Positions 1-8,479 of a stretch of 43,971 nt of DNA are shown piece after piece. The position numbers were made by a program, and so were the translations under genes. Each line of letters opens with the position of its first letter. The stretch's first letter is position 1. This DNA comes from Candidatus Microgenomates bacterium (GTDB lineage Bacteria; Patescibacteriota; Microgenomatia; Daviesbacterales; UBA10151), in NCBI GenBank assembly GCA_016182045.1, contig JACOYE010000014.1, positions 1 to 43,971 on the forward strand, read 5' to 3'. The notes under the pieces are model-generated. The model saw only the letters and a program-made list of their open reading frames with translations. It was not told the DNA's origin and made no database searches.

Positions 1-1
1 T

Positions 2-97
2 CTTGCACCTACTGTTGCAGCTACTGCCACCTACTTTAAGTTCTGTACAGTAGATGAAGCAAAAACTAGTGTAATTTGCCAGGGCAGCAGGCAATAA
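2..97 (+). CDS. C-terminal end of a probable prepilin-like protein (partial)
   Basis: An open frame runs in from the window edge and stops at TAA 95-97, giving 31 residues rich in Ala/Thr with two Cys and ending in CQGSRQ. The composition (small polar residues, paired Cys near the C terminus) suits the tail of a secreted pilin-like protein. It sits directly upstream, in the same direction, of a long run of prepilin genes. The N terminus is outside the window, so the family cannot be confirmed. The frame could also be accidental, though its length without stops and its operon position favour a real gene end. Confidence 0.45.
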   Translation, partial: LAPTVAATATYFKFCTVDEAKTSVICQGSRQ

Positions 98-108
98 TCT
101 TTTTACAA

Positions 109-588
109 ATGAAAAAATCTGGTTTCACGCTGGTTGAGCTTTTGGTAGTTGTGTCTATTATTTCCCTGCTGGCTTTGGCAGGTTTGGCAGTTTATATCAC
201 CTTTATTAAAGCTGCCAGGGATTCTAAAAGACAATCTGATCTTAAATTTATTCAGTCTGCTTTAGAACAATTTCATGCCGATCAAAAATTTTATCCTGTC
301 AGAGGTACCAGTTGTTCAAACAACGGACAATTAGTAATCGGTTGTAGCCTCAAAGATCCTGCCGGCAGCAAGACTTATCTTACCCTTGTTCCCTCCGATC
401 CCTCACCTTCCAATCCTCAATATCTTTATGAGGCCAAAGTGGGTGCTAACCCAGTTTGTGATAATATTTCTGTCAACTGCAACAATTATTGCCTTTGGAC
501 CAAGTTGGAAAATCCTAAAGCTGTTCAATTAACCACCAATTGTCCCTCTTTTCCGGCAGGTTATAATTTTCTGGTCACTCCTCCCTAA
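109..588 (+). CDS. type IV prepilin-like protein
   Basis: A 159-residue protein with a short basic leader (MKKSG) and a class III signal: cleavage after Gly5, then FTLVELLVVV with Glu at mature position 5, followed by the usual hydrophobic helix. The segment after the helix (ARDSKRQSDLKFIQSALEQF) is typical of pseudopilin alpha-1C. The globular part has several Cys that could pair. It would be processed by a prepilin peptidase and assembled into a pilus or pseudopilus at the inner membrane. The ATG at 109 is chosen because it gives a normal five-residue leader; an in-frame TTG at 76 would add 11 residues and overlap the previous gene. It may be the major or a minor pilin; the sequence alone does not decide. 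Confidence 0.88.
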   Translation: MKKSGFTLVELLVVVSIISLLALAGLAVYITFIKAARDSKRQSDLKFIQSALEQFHADQKFYPVRGTSCSNNGQLVIGCSLKDPAGSKTYLTLVPSDPSPSNPQYLYEAKVGANPVCDNISVNCNNYCLWTKLENPKAVQLTTNCPSFPAGYNFLVTPP

Positions 589-628
589 AAACTTTTAATT
601 TTAGGTGAAAATATGTTACGGTGGAAAT

Positions 629-1192
629 ATGCCCAAATTAGTTCAGAATACTAGTAACTACCAACTACTAACTAATAACTCCCGTGGGTATACCATTATT
701 GAACTTTTGGTGGTAATTACCATCATCGCCATATTGTCGGCGATAGTTTTCATTAATTCCCGGACTCTTGCTCAAGATCAAATCTTAAATAAGGCCGTCG
801 GTCAAATACAATCAGCCTTAAGACTGGCCCAAAGCAATGCCACAGCCGGGCTTAAATGTGGCAGTCCTCTCCAGGGCGGAGCCTCCTGGTCTGCTCAATT
901 TGGCAGCGATAAAACTAAGGTCGAAATATATTGTGATAAAACTGCAACTGTGCAGCAGACCTTTTCTTTGGAAAATGTTCAAGTAAGTGAAATTCAGGGT
1001 TCATCCTGTCCTTCCTCTTCTCCCCCCCCTGTTAGTATCAAATATTCACCGCTCTATGGTCTTTTAACCTTTGAAGCTTCAGATTCCTGTATAGGCTTAA
1101 GTAACACCTTAACAATCACCGTCAGCAATTTAACAGGTGGCAACAGTAAGAGTTTCACTTTATCGAAAGGAGGGGCAATAGATGTGGAGTAA
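629..1192 (+). CDS. prepilin-like protein (GspH/FimT type)
   Basis: A 187-residue minor-pilin-like protein. The class III signal is RG|YTIIELLVVITIIAIL with Glu5, followed by a helix and a beta-rich domain, the size and pattern of GspH/FimT pseudopilins. The leader before Gly is unusually long (about 22 residues), and much of it (about residues 9-18, encoded by 653-680) is made of four 7-bp repeats, so the leader seems to have been lengthened by repeat DNA. The ATG at 629 is preferred, with GGTGG just upstream; a GTG at 605 would give eight more residues. It shares the operon with the flanking prepilins and its end overlaps the next gene by 11 bases. Confidence 0.82.
   Translation: MPKLVQNTSNYQLLTNNSRGYTIIELLVVITIIAILSAIVFINSRTLAQDQILNKAVGQIQSALRLAQSNATAGLKCGSPLQGGASWSAQFGSDKTKVEIYCDKTATVQQTFSLENVQVSEIQGSSCPSSSPPPVSIKYSPLYGLLTFEASDSCIGLSNTLTITVSNLTGGNSKSFTLSKGGAIDVE
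653..680. repeat. four tandem 7-bp repeats inside a prepilin leader
   Basis: Four consecutive imperfect heptamers, agtaact, accaact, actaact and aataact, share the pattern A-N-N-A-A-C-T. They encode part of the leader peptide of the prepilin starting at 629, upstream of the peptidase site, where sequence constraint is low. They belong to the heptamer-array class seen at 6136, 18064, 21130, 26346, 35631 and 42043. Confidence 0.7.
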
Positions 1193-1757
1193 AGGTCAGA
1201 CTTTGGTGGAGCTGGTGGTGGTGGTAACAGTGATTGTGATGGTGATAGTGGCTTTGACATTTGCCACCATAGCCTCTTTGAGAAATTCTCAATTTGCCAA
1301 AAATCAAGCCCAAGCCACCAAGTTGGCTCAGGAAGGGATTGAAAGAGTCAGGTTGGGCAGAGATAGAAACCAACCGATTATCTCCGCGGGAGGGTTGGGA
1401 GATGTGACTTCCTGGGATGGTGATTCAATAAATCCCGAATCATCGATCTGGAACTACCAGATAGAGGGTAGATGTGGAGATACCTCTGTGACCCCCCCCA
1501 TTTTTTGTTATCTTAATATTGATGATCAGGGAGTGTTGCATTATCTGGTTGCTTCCTCAACCTTTCCCTCCTCATCTGCAGAAAGTATTCCTCCTTCCCC
1601 CGCAAAGTCACTTTTTTCCCGGGCGGTCATCTTATCGGATGATGCTGCCACTTTTAATAGTGGCAAAACCGTCACGGTCGTTGTCAGATGGACTGATTTT
1701 TCCGGAGAACATGAGTCAAGACTGAAAACTATTTTGAGGAATACCAAAAACCCATGA
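1182..1757 (+). CDS. prepilin-like protein (PilV-like)
   Basis: A 191-residue protein with leader MWSKG, a cleavage site after Gly and QTLVELVVVV with Glu5, then a hydrophobic helix. After it comes AQATKLAQEGIERVR, which resembles the LAQEGIE/ALxxAE helix of PilV/GspI minor pilins. The C-terminal part is beta-rich and ends in a motif like VRWTDFSGEHESRLKT, common in minor pilins. It overlaps the previous gene by 11 bases and the next by 4 (ATGA), so translational coupling is likely. Its role is probably in initiating or decorating the pilus. Confidence 0.82.
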   Translation: MWSKGQTLVELVVVVTVIVMVIVALTFATIASLRNSQFAKNQAQATKLAQEGIERVRLGRDRNQPIISAGGLGDVTSWDGDSINPESSIWNYQIEGRCGDTSVTPPIFCYLNIDDQGVLHYLVASSTFPSSSAESIPPSPAKSLFSRAVILSDDAATFNSGKTVTVVVRWTDFSGEHESRLKTILRNTKNP

Positions 1758-2350
1758 AAACTTACAACCGTCGTAAGGGTTTTACCCTAATGGAGGTACT
1801 GGTTGTTATTACCGTTTTATCCATCATCGGGGTATTGATGCTGGTTATTTTTACCCGCACTTTGCGGGGAAGCAACAAGTCTCAGGCAGTTTTAGCTATC
1901 AAGCAAAATGGACAAGCAGTTTTGGAGACCATGGATAAAACTATCAGAAATGCCGAGTCTCTGGTTTGTATAAGTTCTGATCCCGATAATACCATAGTGG
2001 TTCGTGGGGGGACCGGAAATTATACCCGTTACCGATTCGTGCCGGATATTTCAGGTATCACCAATGGATCAATCTTACAGGATAATCCTTCCCGGGGGGA
2101 GACTGAGACCGAGCAACAGTTTAGCGAGAGGGTTTGTGACCCCACCGACTCAATGATCCAGGCACAGGTTTTAACCGATACCCAAACCGCAACAGGTGTG
2201 AGTGTGGTGAGCGGTTCATTCAAACAAGATACTGGCCCCAAAGACATAGTGACTGTCACATTTGTGCTGAAGCCGGCAGTGAGGGCGCCCCCTGCCGTCG
2301 TGGGTGATATTGACCCGATCACATTTCAGACAACCATACTATTAAGGTGA
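1754..2350 (+). CDS. prepilin-like protein (PilW/GspJ-like)
   Basis: A 198-residue protein with basic leader MKTYNRRKG and then FTLMEVLVVITVLSIIGVLM, a perfect class III prepilin signal with Glu5. The following QNGQAVLETMDKTIRNAESL is typical of PilW/GspJ, where a long helix leads into a beta-sandwich. It overlaps the preceding gene by 4 bases. As part of the minor-pilin set it would act at the pilus tip or in the initiation complex. Confidence 0.83.
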   Translation: MKTYNRRKGFTLMEVLVVITVLSIIGVLMLVIFTRTLRGSNKSQAVLAIKQNGQAVLETMDKTIRNAESLVCISSDPDNTIVVRGGTGNYTRYRFVPDISGITNGSILQDNPSRGETETEQQFSERVCDPTDSMIQAQVLTDTQTATGVSVVSGSFKQDTGPKDIVTVTFVLKPAVRAPPAVVGDIDPITFQTTILLR

Positions 2351-2389
2351 TAATTGACAATCAACCAATAACAGTGGACAATTAAATTA
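2348..2389. repeat. degenerate 7-bp repeat track between prepilin genes
   Basis: The 45-bp gap after the TGA at 2348-2350 can be read as tgataat, tgacaat, caaccaa, taacagt, ggacaat and then an AT-rich tail. Three of these heptamers match a TGACAAT-like unit; the others are weak. Position and style suit the heptamer class in this window, but this copy is decayed and the assignment is tentative. Confidence 0.4.
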
Positions 2390-2395
2390 ACAAAA

Positions 2396-3304
2396 ATGTC
2401 AAAGGAATCCGGCCAAATAATACTGACCATAATTTTGGTGATGGCTGTAGTTTTAGCGGTGGGGTTATCGATTATCCAAAAAAGCCTGATTGATGTTTCC
2501 ACTTCCACTAAGGTGGAACAATCTTCCAGAGCTTTCTCCGCAGCTGAAGCCGGGATTGAAAAGGCTTTAAAGGGTACTGAGGTGTGTGGGACTGATTGCA
2601 TTCAATTTTCCGATAACAGTTCAAAAGCGGATGTTTTGGATTCGGGTTTGAAACCCGATATTCCTTCCCCGGGAATCCGCCAGGATCCTTTGGAATCAGA
2701 CCCTTTGGCAAAAGAGGAAATTACTCAGGTCTGGTTGGCAGATTATACATCGGTAAGTAACCCTCCTGCCCTTTTTTATAATCCACCTTCTCCTGATCCC
2801 GGCAGAAAACTGGAAGTCTATTGGGGAAATTCCTCAACTGACAAAGCTGCACTGGAGCTGACAATGGTTTATTACAATGGAAGTCAATTTAGCTGGAGAA
2901 AATGGTATCTTGATCAAATTTCCAGAACTCCCGCCAACGGATTTTGTCAGGTTGCAACTTGCGGTGGCGGTTATACGGTTGGTTCCAATACTTATCAGTG
3001 TAAAAAGGTATTGGGAGATTCCACCTGCCCAAATATCAATACATATGTAAACGATGATCCTCTCCCCTCAAACTTAATGGCAGTTAGAGCACGACTTCTT
3101 TATAATAGCAGCAGCCAACCATTTGCTGTTTGGGCAGTAGGAACTTGTGGCTCGGGCTGCTCTCTTCCGCGACAAAAAAAGGAAATAATTTCCATAGGCA
3201 CATCAGGTGATACTCAAAGAAAAGTTAAAGTCTCTCAAATACTTGATGTGGTGCCTTTTTACTTTGACTATGCCATCTTCTCTGCCGGTGAGATTAAAAA
3301 ATGA
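2396..3304 (+). CDS. PilX-like pilus assembly protein
   Basis: A 302-residue protein. The N terminus has a Gly before a hydrophobic helix (SG|QIILTIILVMAVVLAV), with no Glu at position 5, then SSRAFSAAEAGIEKAL, the AAEAGIExAL signature of PilX-type minor pilins. The rest is a Ser/Pro/Gly-rich exported domain with several Cys (for example CQVATCGGG and CGSGCSL) that may form disulfides. It probably belongs to the pilus minor-subunit complex. Loss of Glu5 is common in PilX/GspK, which cap the fibre. Confidence 0.75.
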   Translation: MSKESGQIILTIILVMAVVLAVGLSIIQKSLIDVSTSTKVEQSSRAFSAAEAGIEKALKGTEVCGTDCIQFSDNSSKADVLDSGLKPDIPSPGIRQDPLESDPLAKEEITQVWLADYTSVSNPPALFYNPPSPDPGRKLEVYWGNSSTDKAALELTMVYYNGSQFSWRKWYLDQISRTPANGFCQVATCGGGYTVGSNTYQCKKVLGDSTCPNINTYVNDDPLPSNLMAVRARLLYNSSSQPFAVWAVGTCGSGCSLPRQKKEIISIGTSGDTQRKVKVSQILDVVPFYFDYAIFSAGEIKK

Positions 3305-3308
3305 CCCG

Positions 3309-3710
3309 ATGTCGAATGAAAAAGGTGTTTCCCTGGTTGAATCGCTGCTAGTTATATTTGCGGTCGGTTTTATCGTGCTACTTCTTGCCAATTTACCAAA
3401 TGCCATGTTTTTGATCAACAAAAGTAAACATCTTTCTTTGGCGCGGGAGATTGCCGTCAAGCAGTTGGAAGATAAAAGATCAACTAGCTACGCCAACCTG
3501 GTCAACGGTTCATCTGCTATTACCGATACCAGAATCACTTCTCTTCCTGACGGGAGCGGCACAATAGAGGTAGAAGATTGCGATGAAAATATTTGCACCA
3601 GTCAAGAAAGGATCAAACAGGTGAACGTGACTATTAATTGGCAAGAAAGCGCAAAACCACAAACTGTTTCTTTAGAAACCTTTATTGGAGAAGGAGGGTT
3701 AAATCAGTGA
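3309..3710 (+). CDS. prepilin-like protein (short)
   Basis: A 133-residue protein starting MSNEKG, then VSLVESLLVIFAVGFIVLL with Glu5. After the helix, LAREIAVKQLEDKRSTSYANL resembles PilV/GspI proteins (ExAxxQLExxR). The ATG at 3309 gives a standard leader; the frame stays open upstream but has no better start. Its stop overlaps the GTG start of the next gene. Likely a minor pseudopilin. Confidence 0.8.
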   Translation: MSNEKGVSLVESLLVIFAVGFIVLLLANLPNAMFLINKSKHLSLAREIAVKQLEDKRSTSYANLVNGSSAITDTRITSLPDGSGTIEVEDCDENICTSQERIKQVNVTINWQESAKPQTVSLETFIGEGGLNQ

Positions 3711-4285
3711 AATCTCAAATGGGTTTGACCTTGATGGAGGCTATTATTGCCACAGCCATAACTGCGGTTTTGGGCATACTTTTGCTGGTAATAATCATTA
3801 ATAGTTCCAACCTATTTTACAAACAGACCTCCAAAGTGGAACAGGGTCGGGGAATAAATGATACTCTCTCAAAGGTGAGGGAAACTATTAAACAATCTCA
3901 AGGTGTGAATTCTACCTATCCCCCTTCGGGAGCACCCACATATACCTCAGGTAGTCAACAAATTGTTCTGAAAGTGCCGGCCATAGATAACTTGGGTAAT
4001 ACTATTTCCAATACTTTCGATTATTTTGTCTTTTTTTTAGATCAGGATAAGCTACGCTTTAAGGTTTTCCCCGATATATCAAGTAGCAGGAAGTCTTCGG
4101 ATCAGCTGCTTTCAATCAATGCAGACAGCTTAACTTTCCAATATTACAACTCAGCCAATCCTCCTTCGGAAGTTTTACCAACCTCTGCCACCAAAGTTAA
4201 GATTAGCCTAACCTTGAGGCAAAAAAGCGGGCCGGATTATGAACAACAAACTGCCACATCGGAGGCAAACCTAAGAAATGATTAG
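3707..4285 (+). CDS. prepilin-like protein (PilW/GspJ-like)
   Basis: A 192-residue protein starting at GTG 3707, chosen because AAGGAGGG lies just upstream at a good distance and it gives a short leader (MKSQMG) before LTLMEAIIATAITAVLGILL, with Glu5. The segment GRGINDTLSKVRETIKQSQG and the beta-rich remainder fit PilW/GspJ. It overlaps the previous gene by 4 bases and the next by 8. It is the second PilW-like gene of the operon, suggesting two minor-pilin sets or a duplication. Confidence 0.8.
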   Translation: MKSQMGLTLMEAIIATAITAVLGILLLVIIINSSNLFYKQTSKVEQGRGINDTLSKVRETIKQSQGVNSTYPPSGAPTYTSGSQQIVLKVPAIDNLGNTISNTFDYFVFFLDQDKLRFKVFPDISSSRKSSDQLLSINADSLTFQYYNSANPPSEVLPTSATKVKISLTLRQKSGPDYEQQTATSEANLRND

Positions 4286-6134
4286 AGAAGGCGGTCAAAT
4301 TATAGTTGTGGTCATCGCCGCTTTAGGGGTGGTTCTTTTTAGCGTGCTTTTTATTATTGCCGGCTCCCAACTTTATTTTCAAAATGCTTCTTATACGCTG
4401 GATGCAGAAATGGCCACCAGTTTGGCTGAGGCGGGGGTGGATAAAGCCCTGCAGTCAATCAACAGAACCGGAGGCAGCTACAGCGGTGAGTCTGAAACAT
4501 CCTTAGGTAAAGGCAGCTATTCTGTGACAGTGACTGCTCAAGATGCTGCCAATAAACTGGTTGAATCAACCGGTTTCGTTCCCAATAAAGCCAACCCCAG
4601 AGCCAAAAGAACCATCAAAATCACCGTCTCAAGAGGTGTGGGGGCTTCATTTGTTTACGGAATACAAGTTGGAGAGGGAGGATTGGAACTGGGTAACAGC
4701 AATATTATCACCGGCTCTGTTTATTCCAACGGCTCAATCACAGGAGGTAATGGTAATAAGATCACCGGAGATGTGTGGGTGGCCGGAGGCCCCCAGGCAG
4801 ATGCTGATCGTGAGACCGATTGTGAAGGCAGCAATTGTTCTGATTTTATTTTTGGCACCACAGTTGCCGGTCAAAGTCAACTTGATGTGGCTCAGAGTTT
4901 TAAGCCTGCTGTAGCAGAAGTTCTGAACAGAATTTTTATCAAGGTGAAAAGAATTGGTAGCGTTCAAGCGCCAGACGCCACTGTCAGGATTTTAAAAGAC
5001 AAATCAGGAGAACCTGACAAGAACCAGGTATTGGCAACAGGCACACTTTATAGAAATTTAACTTCTGATGTCAATTACGGTTGGATCGAGGTGACCTTTG
5101 ACAGCTTACCCGCTTTAACAGCAGGCACCACCTACTGGCTGATGGTTGATGTCTCATATAGTGCAGCAAATTATTGGACCTGGCAGGCAGATTTGGCCAA
5201 AAGTTATGCTTGCGGAACTCCAGACACCTGCATTGCCAAATGGTCCCCGGATTGGAAGGCGGGTAATTCTGTTTGGACTTTGATTAATGCAGACCTCTCT
5301 TTTAAGACTTTTATGGGAGGTGCTCCCACTTCCGTGGATGGAGGTGTCGGTAAAGGTATCAATGTTAAGAAAGATGCTTCGGGAAATGGAGGAAGTGTTC
5401 ACGCCAATACCATCAGAAATATCACCATGGAGGCTGATGCTTATTATAAAACCATTGACAATTCAGAAGCTGCCAACTTTTACCCCAACTCGGATGATCC
5501 TCCACCAAAAAGTTTTCCTCTCTCAGATGTTAATGTGTCGGATTGGCAAAGACAGGCTGGTGCTTGTGATAGCCAAGGCAATAATTGTCAAAATGAGGTG
5601 GTTGGCGATATTACCACTTGTATCAGTGTCTTGGAATCAAAAAAATATGTGGGCAATGTCACTTTTGGCAGTAATTGTAACGTCACAGTTAAATCACCTG
5701 TTTGGATAACAGGAAATTTAACATTTAACAGTGGCAATATCTTAAGGCTTGATCCCGCATATGGGGAAACTTCCGGGGTAATTGTGGTAGGGACTGACAC
5801 AGGAGGGGGGATAGTCACCCTTGGTAGTAACAATAGATTGGAAGGCACCGGTTCCGGCTCATCTATCTTGATGGTTCTGTCTACCTATGATTCCCAAACA
5901 TCTGGTACATCCGCCATAGTCATCACCAATATTGGTAATAGTGGAGTTTTTTATGCATCCAGAGGAATTATTGAACCGGGCAATCACAACACCTTTAAAG
6001 AACTGACTGCCTGGGGAATTAAACTGGTCAATAACGGCACTATTGATTATACCACAGGTTTATCCTCAACCCTTTTTACCTCAGGCCCGACAGGATCTTA
6101 TTCTCTGGTTAAGGGAACATATCAGGTTAAATAG
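4278..6134 (+). CDS. large PilX-like surface protein with beta-rich ectodomain
   Basis: A 618-residue protein. It starts like PilX (GG|QIIVVVIAALGVVLFSVLF, no Glu5; then MATSLAEAGVDKALQS), so the N-terminal helix should sit in the membrane or fibre. Residues about 130-175 and 440-590 are rich in Gly/Asn/Thr with repeated turns such as GSNNRLEG and GNHNTFKE, suggesting a right-handed beta-helix. Residues about 195-350 look like a carbohydrate-binding-style beta-sandwich (SFKPAVAEVLNRIFIKVKRI, ATVRI, TYWLMVD, YWTW). No catalytic motif was recognised. It may be a pilus-tip or envelope adhesin; the function is inferred from architecture and operon position only. Confidence 0.7.
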   Translation: MIREGGQIIVVVIAALGVVLFSVLFIIAGSQLYFQNASYTLDAEMATSLAEAGVDKALQSINRTGGSYSGESETSLGKGSYSVTVTAQDAANKLVESTGFVPNKANPRAKRTIKITVSRGVGASFVYGIQVGEGGLELGNSNIITGSVYSNGSITGGNGNKITGDVWVAGGPQADADRETDCEGSNCSDFIFGTTVAGQSQLDVAQSFKPAVAEVLNRIFIKVKRIGSVQAPDATVRILKDKSGEPDKNQVLATGTLYRNLTSDVNYGWIEVTFDSLPALTAGTTYWLMVDVSYSAANYWTWQADLAKSYACGTPDTCIAKWSPDWKAGNSVWTLINADLSFKTFMGGAPTSVDGGVGKGINVKKDASGNGGSVHANTIRNITMEADAYYKTIDNSEAANFYPNSDDPPPKSFPLSDVNVSDWQRQAGACDSQGNNCQNEVVGDITTCISVLESKKYVGNVTFGSNCNVTVKSPVWITGNLTFNSGNILRLDPAYGETSGVIVVGTDTGGGIVTLGSNNRLEGTGSGSSILMVLSTYDSQTSGTSAIVITNIGNSGVFYASRGIIEPGNHNTFKELTAWGIKLVNNGTIDYTTGLSSTLFTSGPTGSYSLVKGTYQVK

Positions 6135-6135
6135 C

Positions 6136-6170
6136 CAATTTACAATTTACAATTTACAATTTACAATAAA
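6136..6170. repeat. CAATTTA heptamer array upstream of pilM
   Basis: Four perfect tandem copies of CAATTTA followed by CAATAAA fill almost the whole gap between the 618-residue pilin-like gene and pilM. The array has no stem and no clear promoter. It is the cleanest intergenic copy of the heptamer-array class. Confidence 0.85.
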
Positions 6171-6181
6171 GTTACTGCCCT

Positions 6182-7219
6182 ATGGCTAAAACAATAGTTG
6201 GTTTAGATATCGGTTTTTCCTCCATTAAAGTGGTGGCGCTGTCTCACGACAGCGGAAAGTATAAACTAGTCTCTCTAGGATCCATTTCTGCTCCCCGTCC
6301 GGGGATAATCTCTGATGCGGATCTGGATTTGGAGGCAGTGGCAGTTGCTATTAAGAAACTTTTGACAGCTGCCAAAATAGATCAAAGGGAAATAATCACT
6401 GCCTTGCCGGAGTCTAAGGTATTTACCAGAGTGATTGATGATCTGCCATATCTGACAGATAAAGAGTTAGCCTCAGCCATCAGATATGCTGCGGAAGAAT
6501 TTATCCCCATGTCTATGGCCGATGTCAATTTAAATTGGCAGGTTTTACTTCGGTCTGACAATAAGGATAAGAACACCAAAACTGTGGTTTTGGTGATTGC
6601 TTCACCCAAAAACGTGGTCAATAAATATATTAAGGTTTTGACTATGGCAAACTTGAGGCCGAAAGCTTTGGAAACGGAGATTATTGCCGTGACAAGATCT
6701 TTGGTGGGAAACAATCCTTTTTCCCCTTCCACCTTGATTATTCAACTGGGTGGGACAACCACGGATTATGCTGCAGTTTCCCGGGGGCTAATTTGGTTGA
6801 CCAGATCAATTTCCACAGGAGGTATGGCTTTGACCAGAGCTTTAGCCCAGCACTTTAACTTTGAACTATCTCAAGCAGAAGAATACAAAAGAGTTTATGG
6901 TCTGGTTGAGGATCAGCTGGAGGGGAAGGTTTTTGATGCGCTTCACCCGATAGTTGATATTATCGCTCAAGAGTCAAAAAGAATTATCCAGGCTTTTCAA
7001 ACTAAGTATCCCCAGAATTCCATCAAGAGAGTAGTCCTGTCAGGCGGAGGCGCCAAAATGCCGGGTCTGGTGATTTATCTTGCCAATGCATTGGGATTGG
7101 AGGTTCAGGAGGCTGATCCCTGGTATCAAATTATCAAGGAAAAGAGTTTGGCATCAAGACTTGCTCAGGATGCCTCATCGTATTCAGCAGCAGTAGGTTT
7201 AGCTTTAAGAGAGGATTAA
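6182..7219 (+). CDS. pilM: type IV pilus assembly protein PilM
   Basis: A 345-residue actin-like ATPase. GLDIGFSSIKVVAL near the N terminus is the phosphate-1 motif, IQLGGTTTDYAAV at about residue 185 is phosphate 2, and VVLSGGGAKMPGL at about residue 285 is the adenosine motif. In other bacteria PilM sits on the cytoplasmic face of the inner membrane, binds the N terminus of PilN and links the pilus motor to PilN/PilO. Here pilN and pilO follow directly in the usual order. A heptamer array separates it from the pilin genes. Confidence 0.93.
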   Translation: MAKTIVGLDIGFSSIKVVALSHDSGKYKLVSLGSISAPRPGIISDADLDLEAVAVAIKKLLTAAKIDQREIITALPESKVFTRVIDDLPYLTDKELASAIRYAAEEFIPMSMADVNLNWQVLLRSDNKDKNTKTVVLVIASPKNVVNKYIKVLTMANLRPKALETEIIAVTRSLVGNNPFSPSTLIIQLGGTTTDYAAVSRGLIWLTRSISTGGMALTRALAQHFNFELSQAEEYKRVYGLVEDQLEGKVFDALHPIVDIIAQESKRIIQAFQTKYPQNSIKRVVLSGGGAKMPGLVIYLANALGLEVQEADPWYQIIKEKSLASRLAQDASSYSAAVGLALRED

Positions 7220-7222
7220 AAG

Positions 7223-7771
7223 GTGGCAAAATTATCAATTAATTTATTACCGCCGGAATTTAATGCTGAGCAGGTAAAAAAGACCAAATTTTATAAAATT
7301 CAGGCAGCCGGAGTGGCAGCTATTCTGGTGATGAGCTTTTTGGCATCCATAAGCGTGGCTCTTAGAATTTTACAAAGCCAAAACATTAGACAAGTTCAAG
7401 CACAAGTCAGTCAGGAGGAGCAAAGGATAGATGGTTTGAAAAATAGACAAGCTTCTCTTCTGATTCTTAAAAACAGATTAACCGCAATTAATCGCTACCT
7501 GGGGGTATCCTCCCAACAGTCTGTCATATTTAATCTGATTGATCAATTGCTACCTTCATCAGTGTCCGTTACATCCTTGACAGTTGACCGCTCAGGAGGA
7601 GTATTGATTTCAGCTGTAATTCCCGATTCTCTCACCTTGGATGAGACAATAGCTGCTCTCATTTCCGAAGATGCCAATCAGGGGAAAATCAGTAGGGTGG
7701 AGATTGAAAGCCTTAATCGAGGCAGGGATGGAATTTTCAGGTTGAGTATCAAAGTTAAACCCAAAACATAG
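7223..7771 (+). CDS. pilN: pilus assembly protein PilN-like
   Basis: A 182-residue protein from a GTG start. It begins KLSINLLPPEF, matching the conserved INLLP motif by which PilN binds the PilM groove. One transmembrane helix follows (about residues 27-50), then a coiled coil (QAQVSQEEQRIDGLKNRQAS) and a small alpha/beta domain. It links cytoplasmic PilM to periplasmic PilO. It lies 3 bases after pilM, and its stop codon abuts the ATG of the next gene. Confidence 0.88.
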   Translation: MAKLSINLLPPEFNAEQVKKTKFYKIQAAGVAAILVMSFLASISVALRILQSQNIRQVQAQVSQEEQRIDGLKNRQASLLILKNRLTAINRYLGVSSQQSVIFNLIDQLLPSSVSVTSLTVDRSGGVLISAVIPDSLTLDETIAALISEDANQGKISRVEIESLNRGRDGIFRLSIKVKPKT

Positions 7772-8470
7772 ATGAAAAAGGGAATTTTATCTAATTTTTA
7801 TTTAAAATATCGTCTGTATGTTTTTCCCATAATTATTATTCTCTCCTCTTTCGTGCTAATCTTTTTTATAATTTTCCCCCAAACAAAGGAATTGATTGGT
7901 AATGTCAGACTGGAAAAAGAGCTCAAAAGCAGACAGGGTCTTTTGGAAGCCAAGGCTCAGGTTTTGGAAAAGTTGGATGAGCAGGATCTGTCAGTCAAGG
8001 TTGGATCGGTTTTGGCATCTTACCCTGCTGAGAAGGACTTTGCATCCGTCATCGGATTAATTCAACAGCTGGCTGCCCAATCAGGTTTTAGCTTAACAAC
8101 CCTTTCTCTAGGGTCAGCTGCTGGCAAGTATAGTGATTCACAAAGTTACAGTGTCAAAATGGACACTGTAGGCCCCAAAAGCCTACTTAAGAATTTTATT
8201 AGTAGCATTGAAGATACCCCAAGGATTATGAGAGTTAGTAATTTGGAAGTGGCAACAACCAGGGATGCCAATATTGTTAATACCTCTTTGGAAATACAGG
8301 TTCTGTTTGCATCATTACCACAAACATTTGGAACCGTAGATTCTCCTCTGCCACAACTGACCCAAAAAGATGAGGAATTGATTGTCAGACTTACTCAAAC
8401 TCCTGTAGTAGCTGCCCCCACAGAACCGGTTACCTTATCCCCCAGAGGAAAAGCTAATCCGTTTGAGTAA
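7772..8470 (+). CDS. pilO: pilus assembly protein PilO-like
   Basis: A 232-residue protein with a short cytoplasmic N terminus, one transmembrane helix (about residues 14-35), a coiled coil and a ferredoxin-like periplasmic domain (FASVIGLIQQLAAQSGFSL; LLKNFISSIEDTPRIM), the usual PilO architecture. It would pair with PilN. The C-terminal tail is Pro/Thr-rich and ends GKANPFE, an NPF motif echoed in the small membrane protein at 28230. Last gene of the pilus operon; trmD converges on it 9 bases downstream. No clear terminator lies between them. Confidence 0.82.
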   Translation: MKKGILSNFYLKYRLYVFPIIIILSSFVLIFFIIFPQTKELIGNVRLEKELKSRQGLLEAKAQVLEKLDEQDLSVKVGSVLASYPAEKDFASVIGLIQQLAAQSGFSLTTLSLGSAAGKYSDSQSYSVKMDTVGPKSLLKNFISSIEDTPRIMRVSNLEVATTRDANIVNTSLEIQVLFASLPQTFGTVDSPLPQLTQKDEELIVRLTQTPVVAAPTEPVTLSPRGKANPFE

Positions 8471-8479
8471 GGACAATAT

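Noticed and set aside
6136-6170. Possible CRISPR array from tandem repeats
   Set aside because: Units are 7 bp without spacers, and no cas genes are near.
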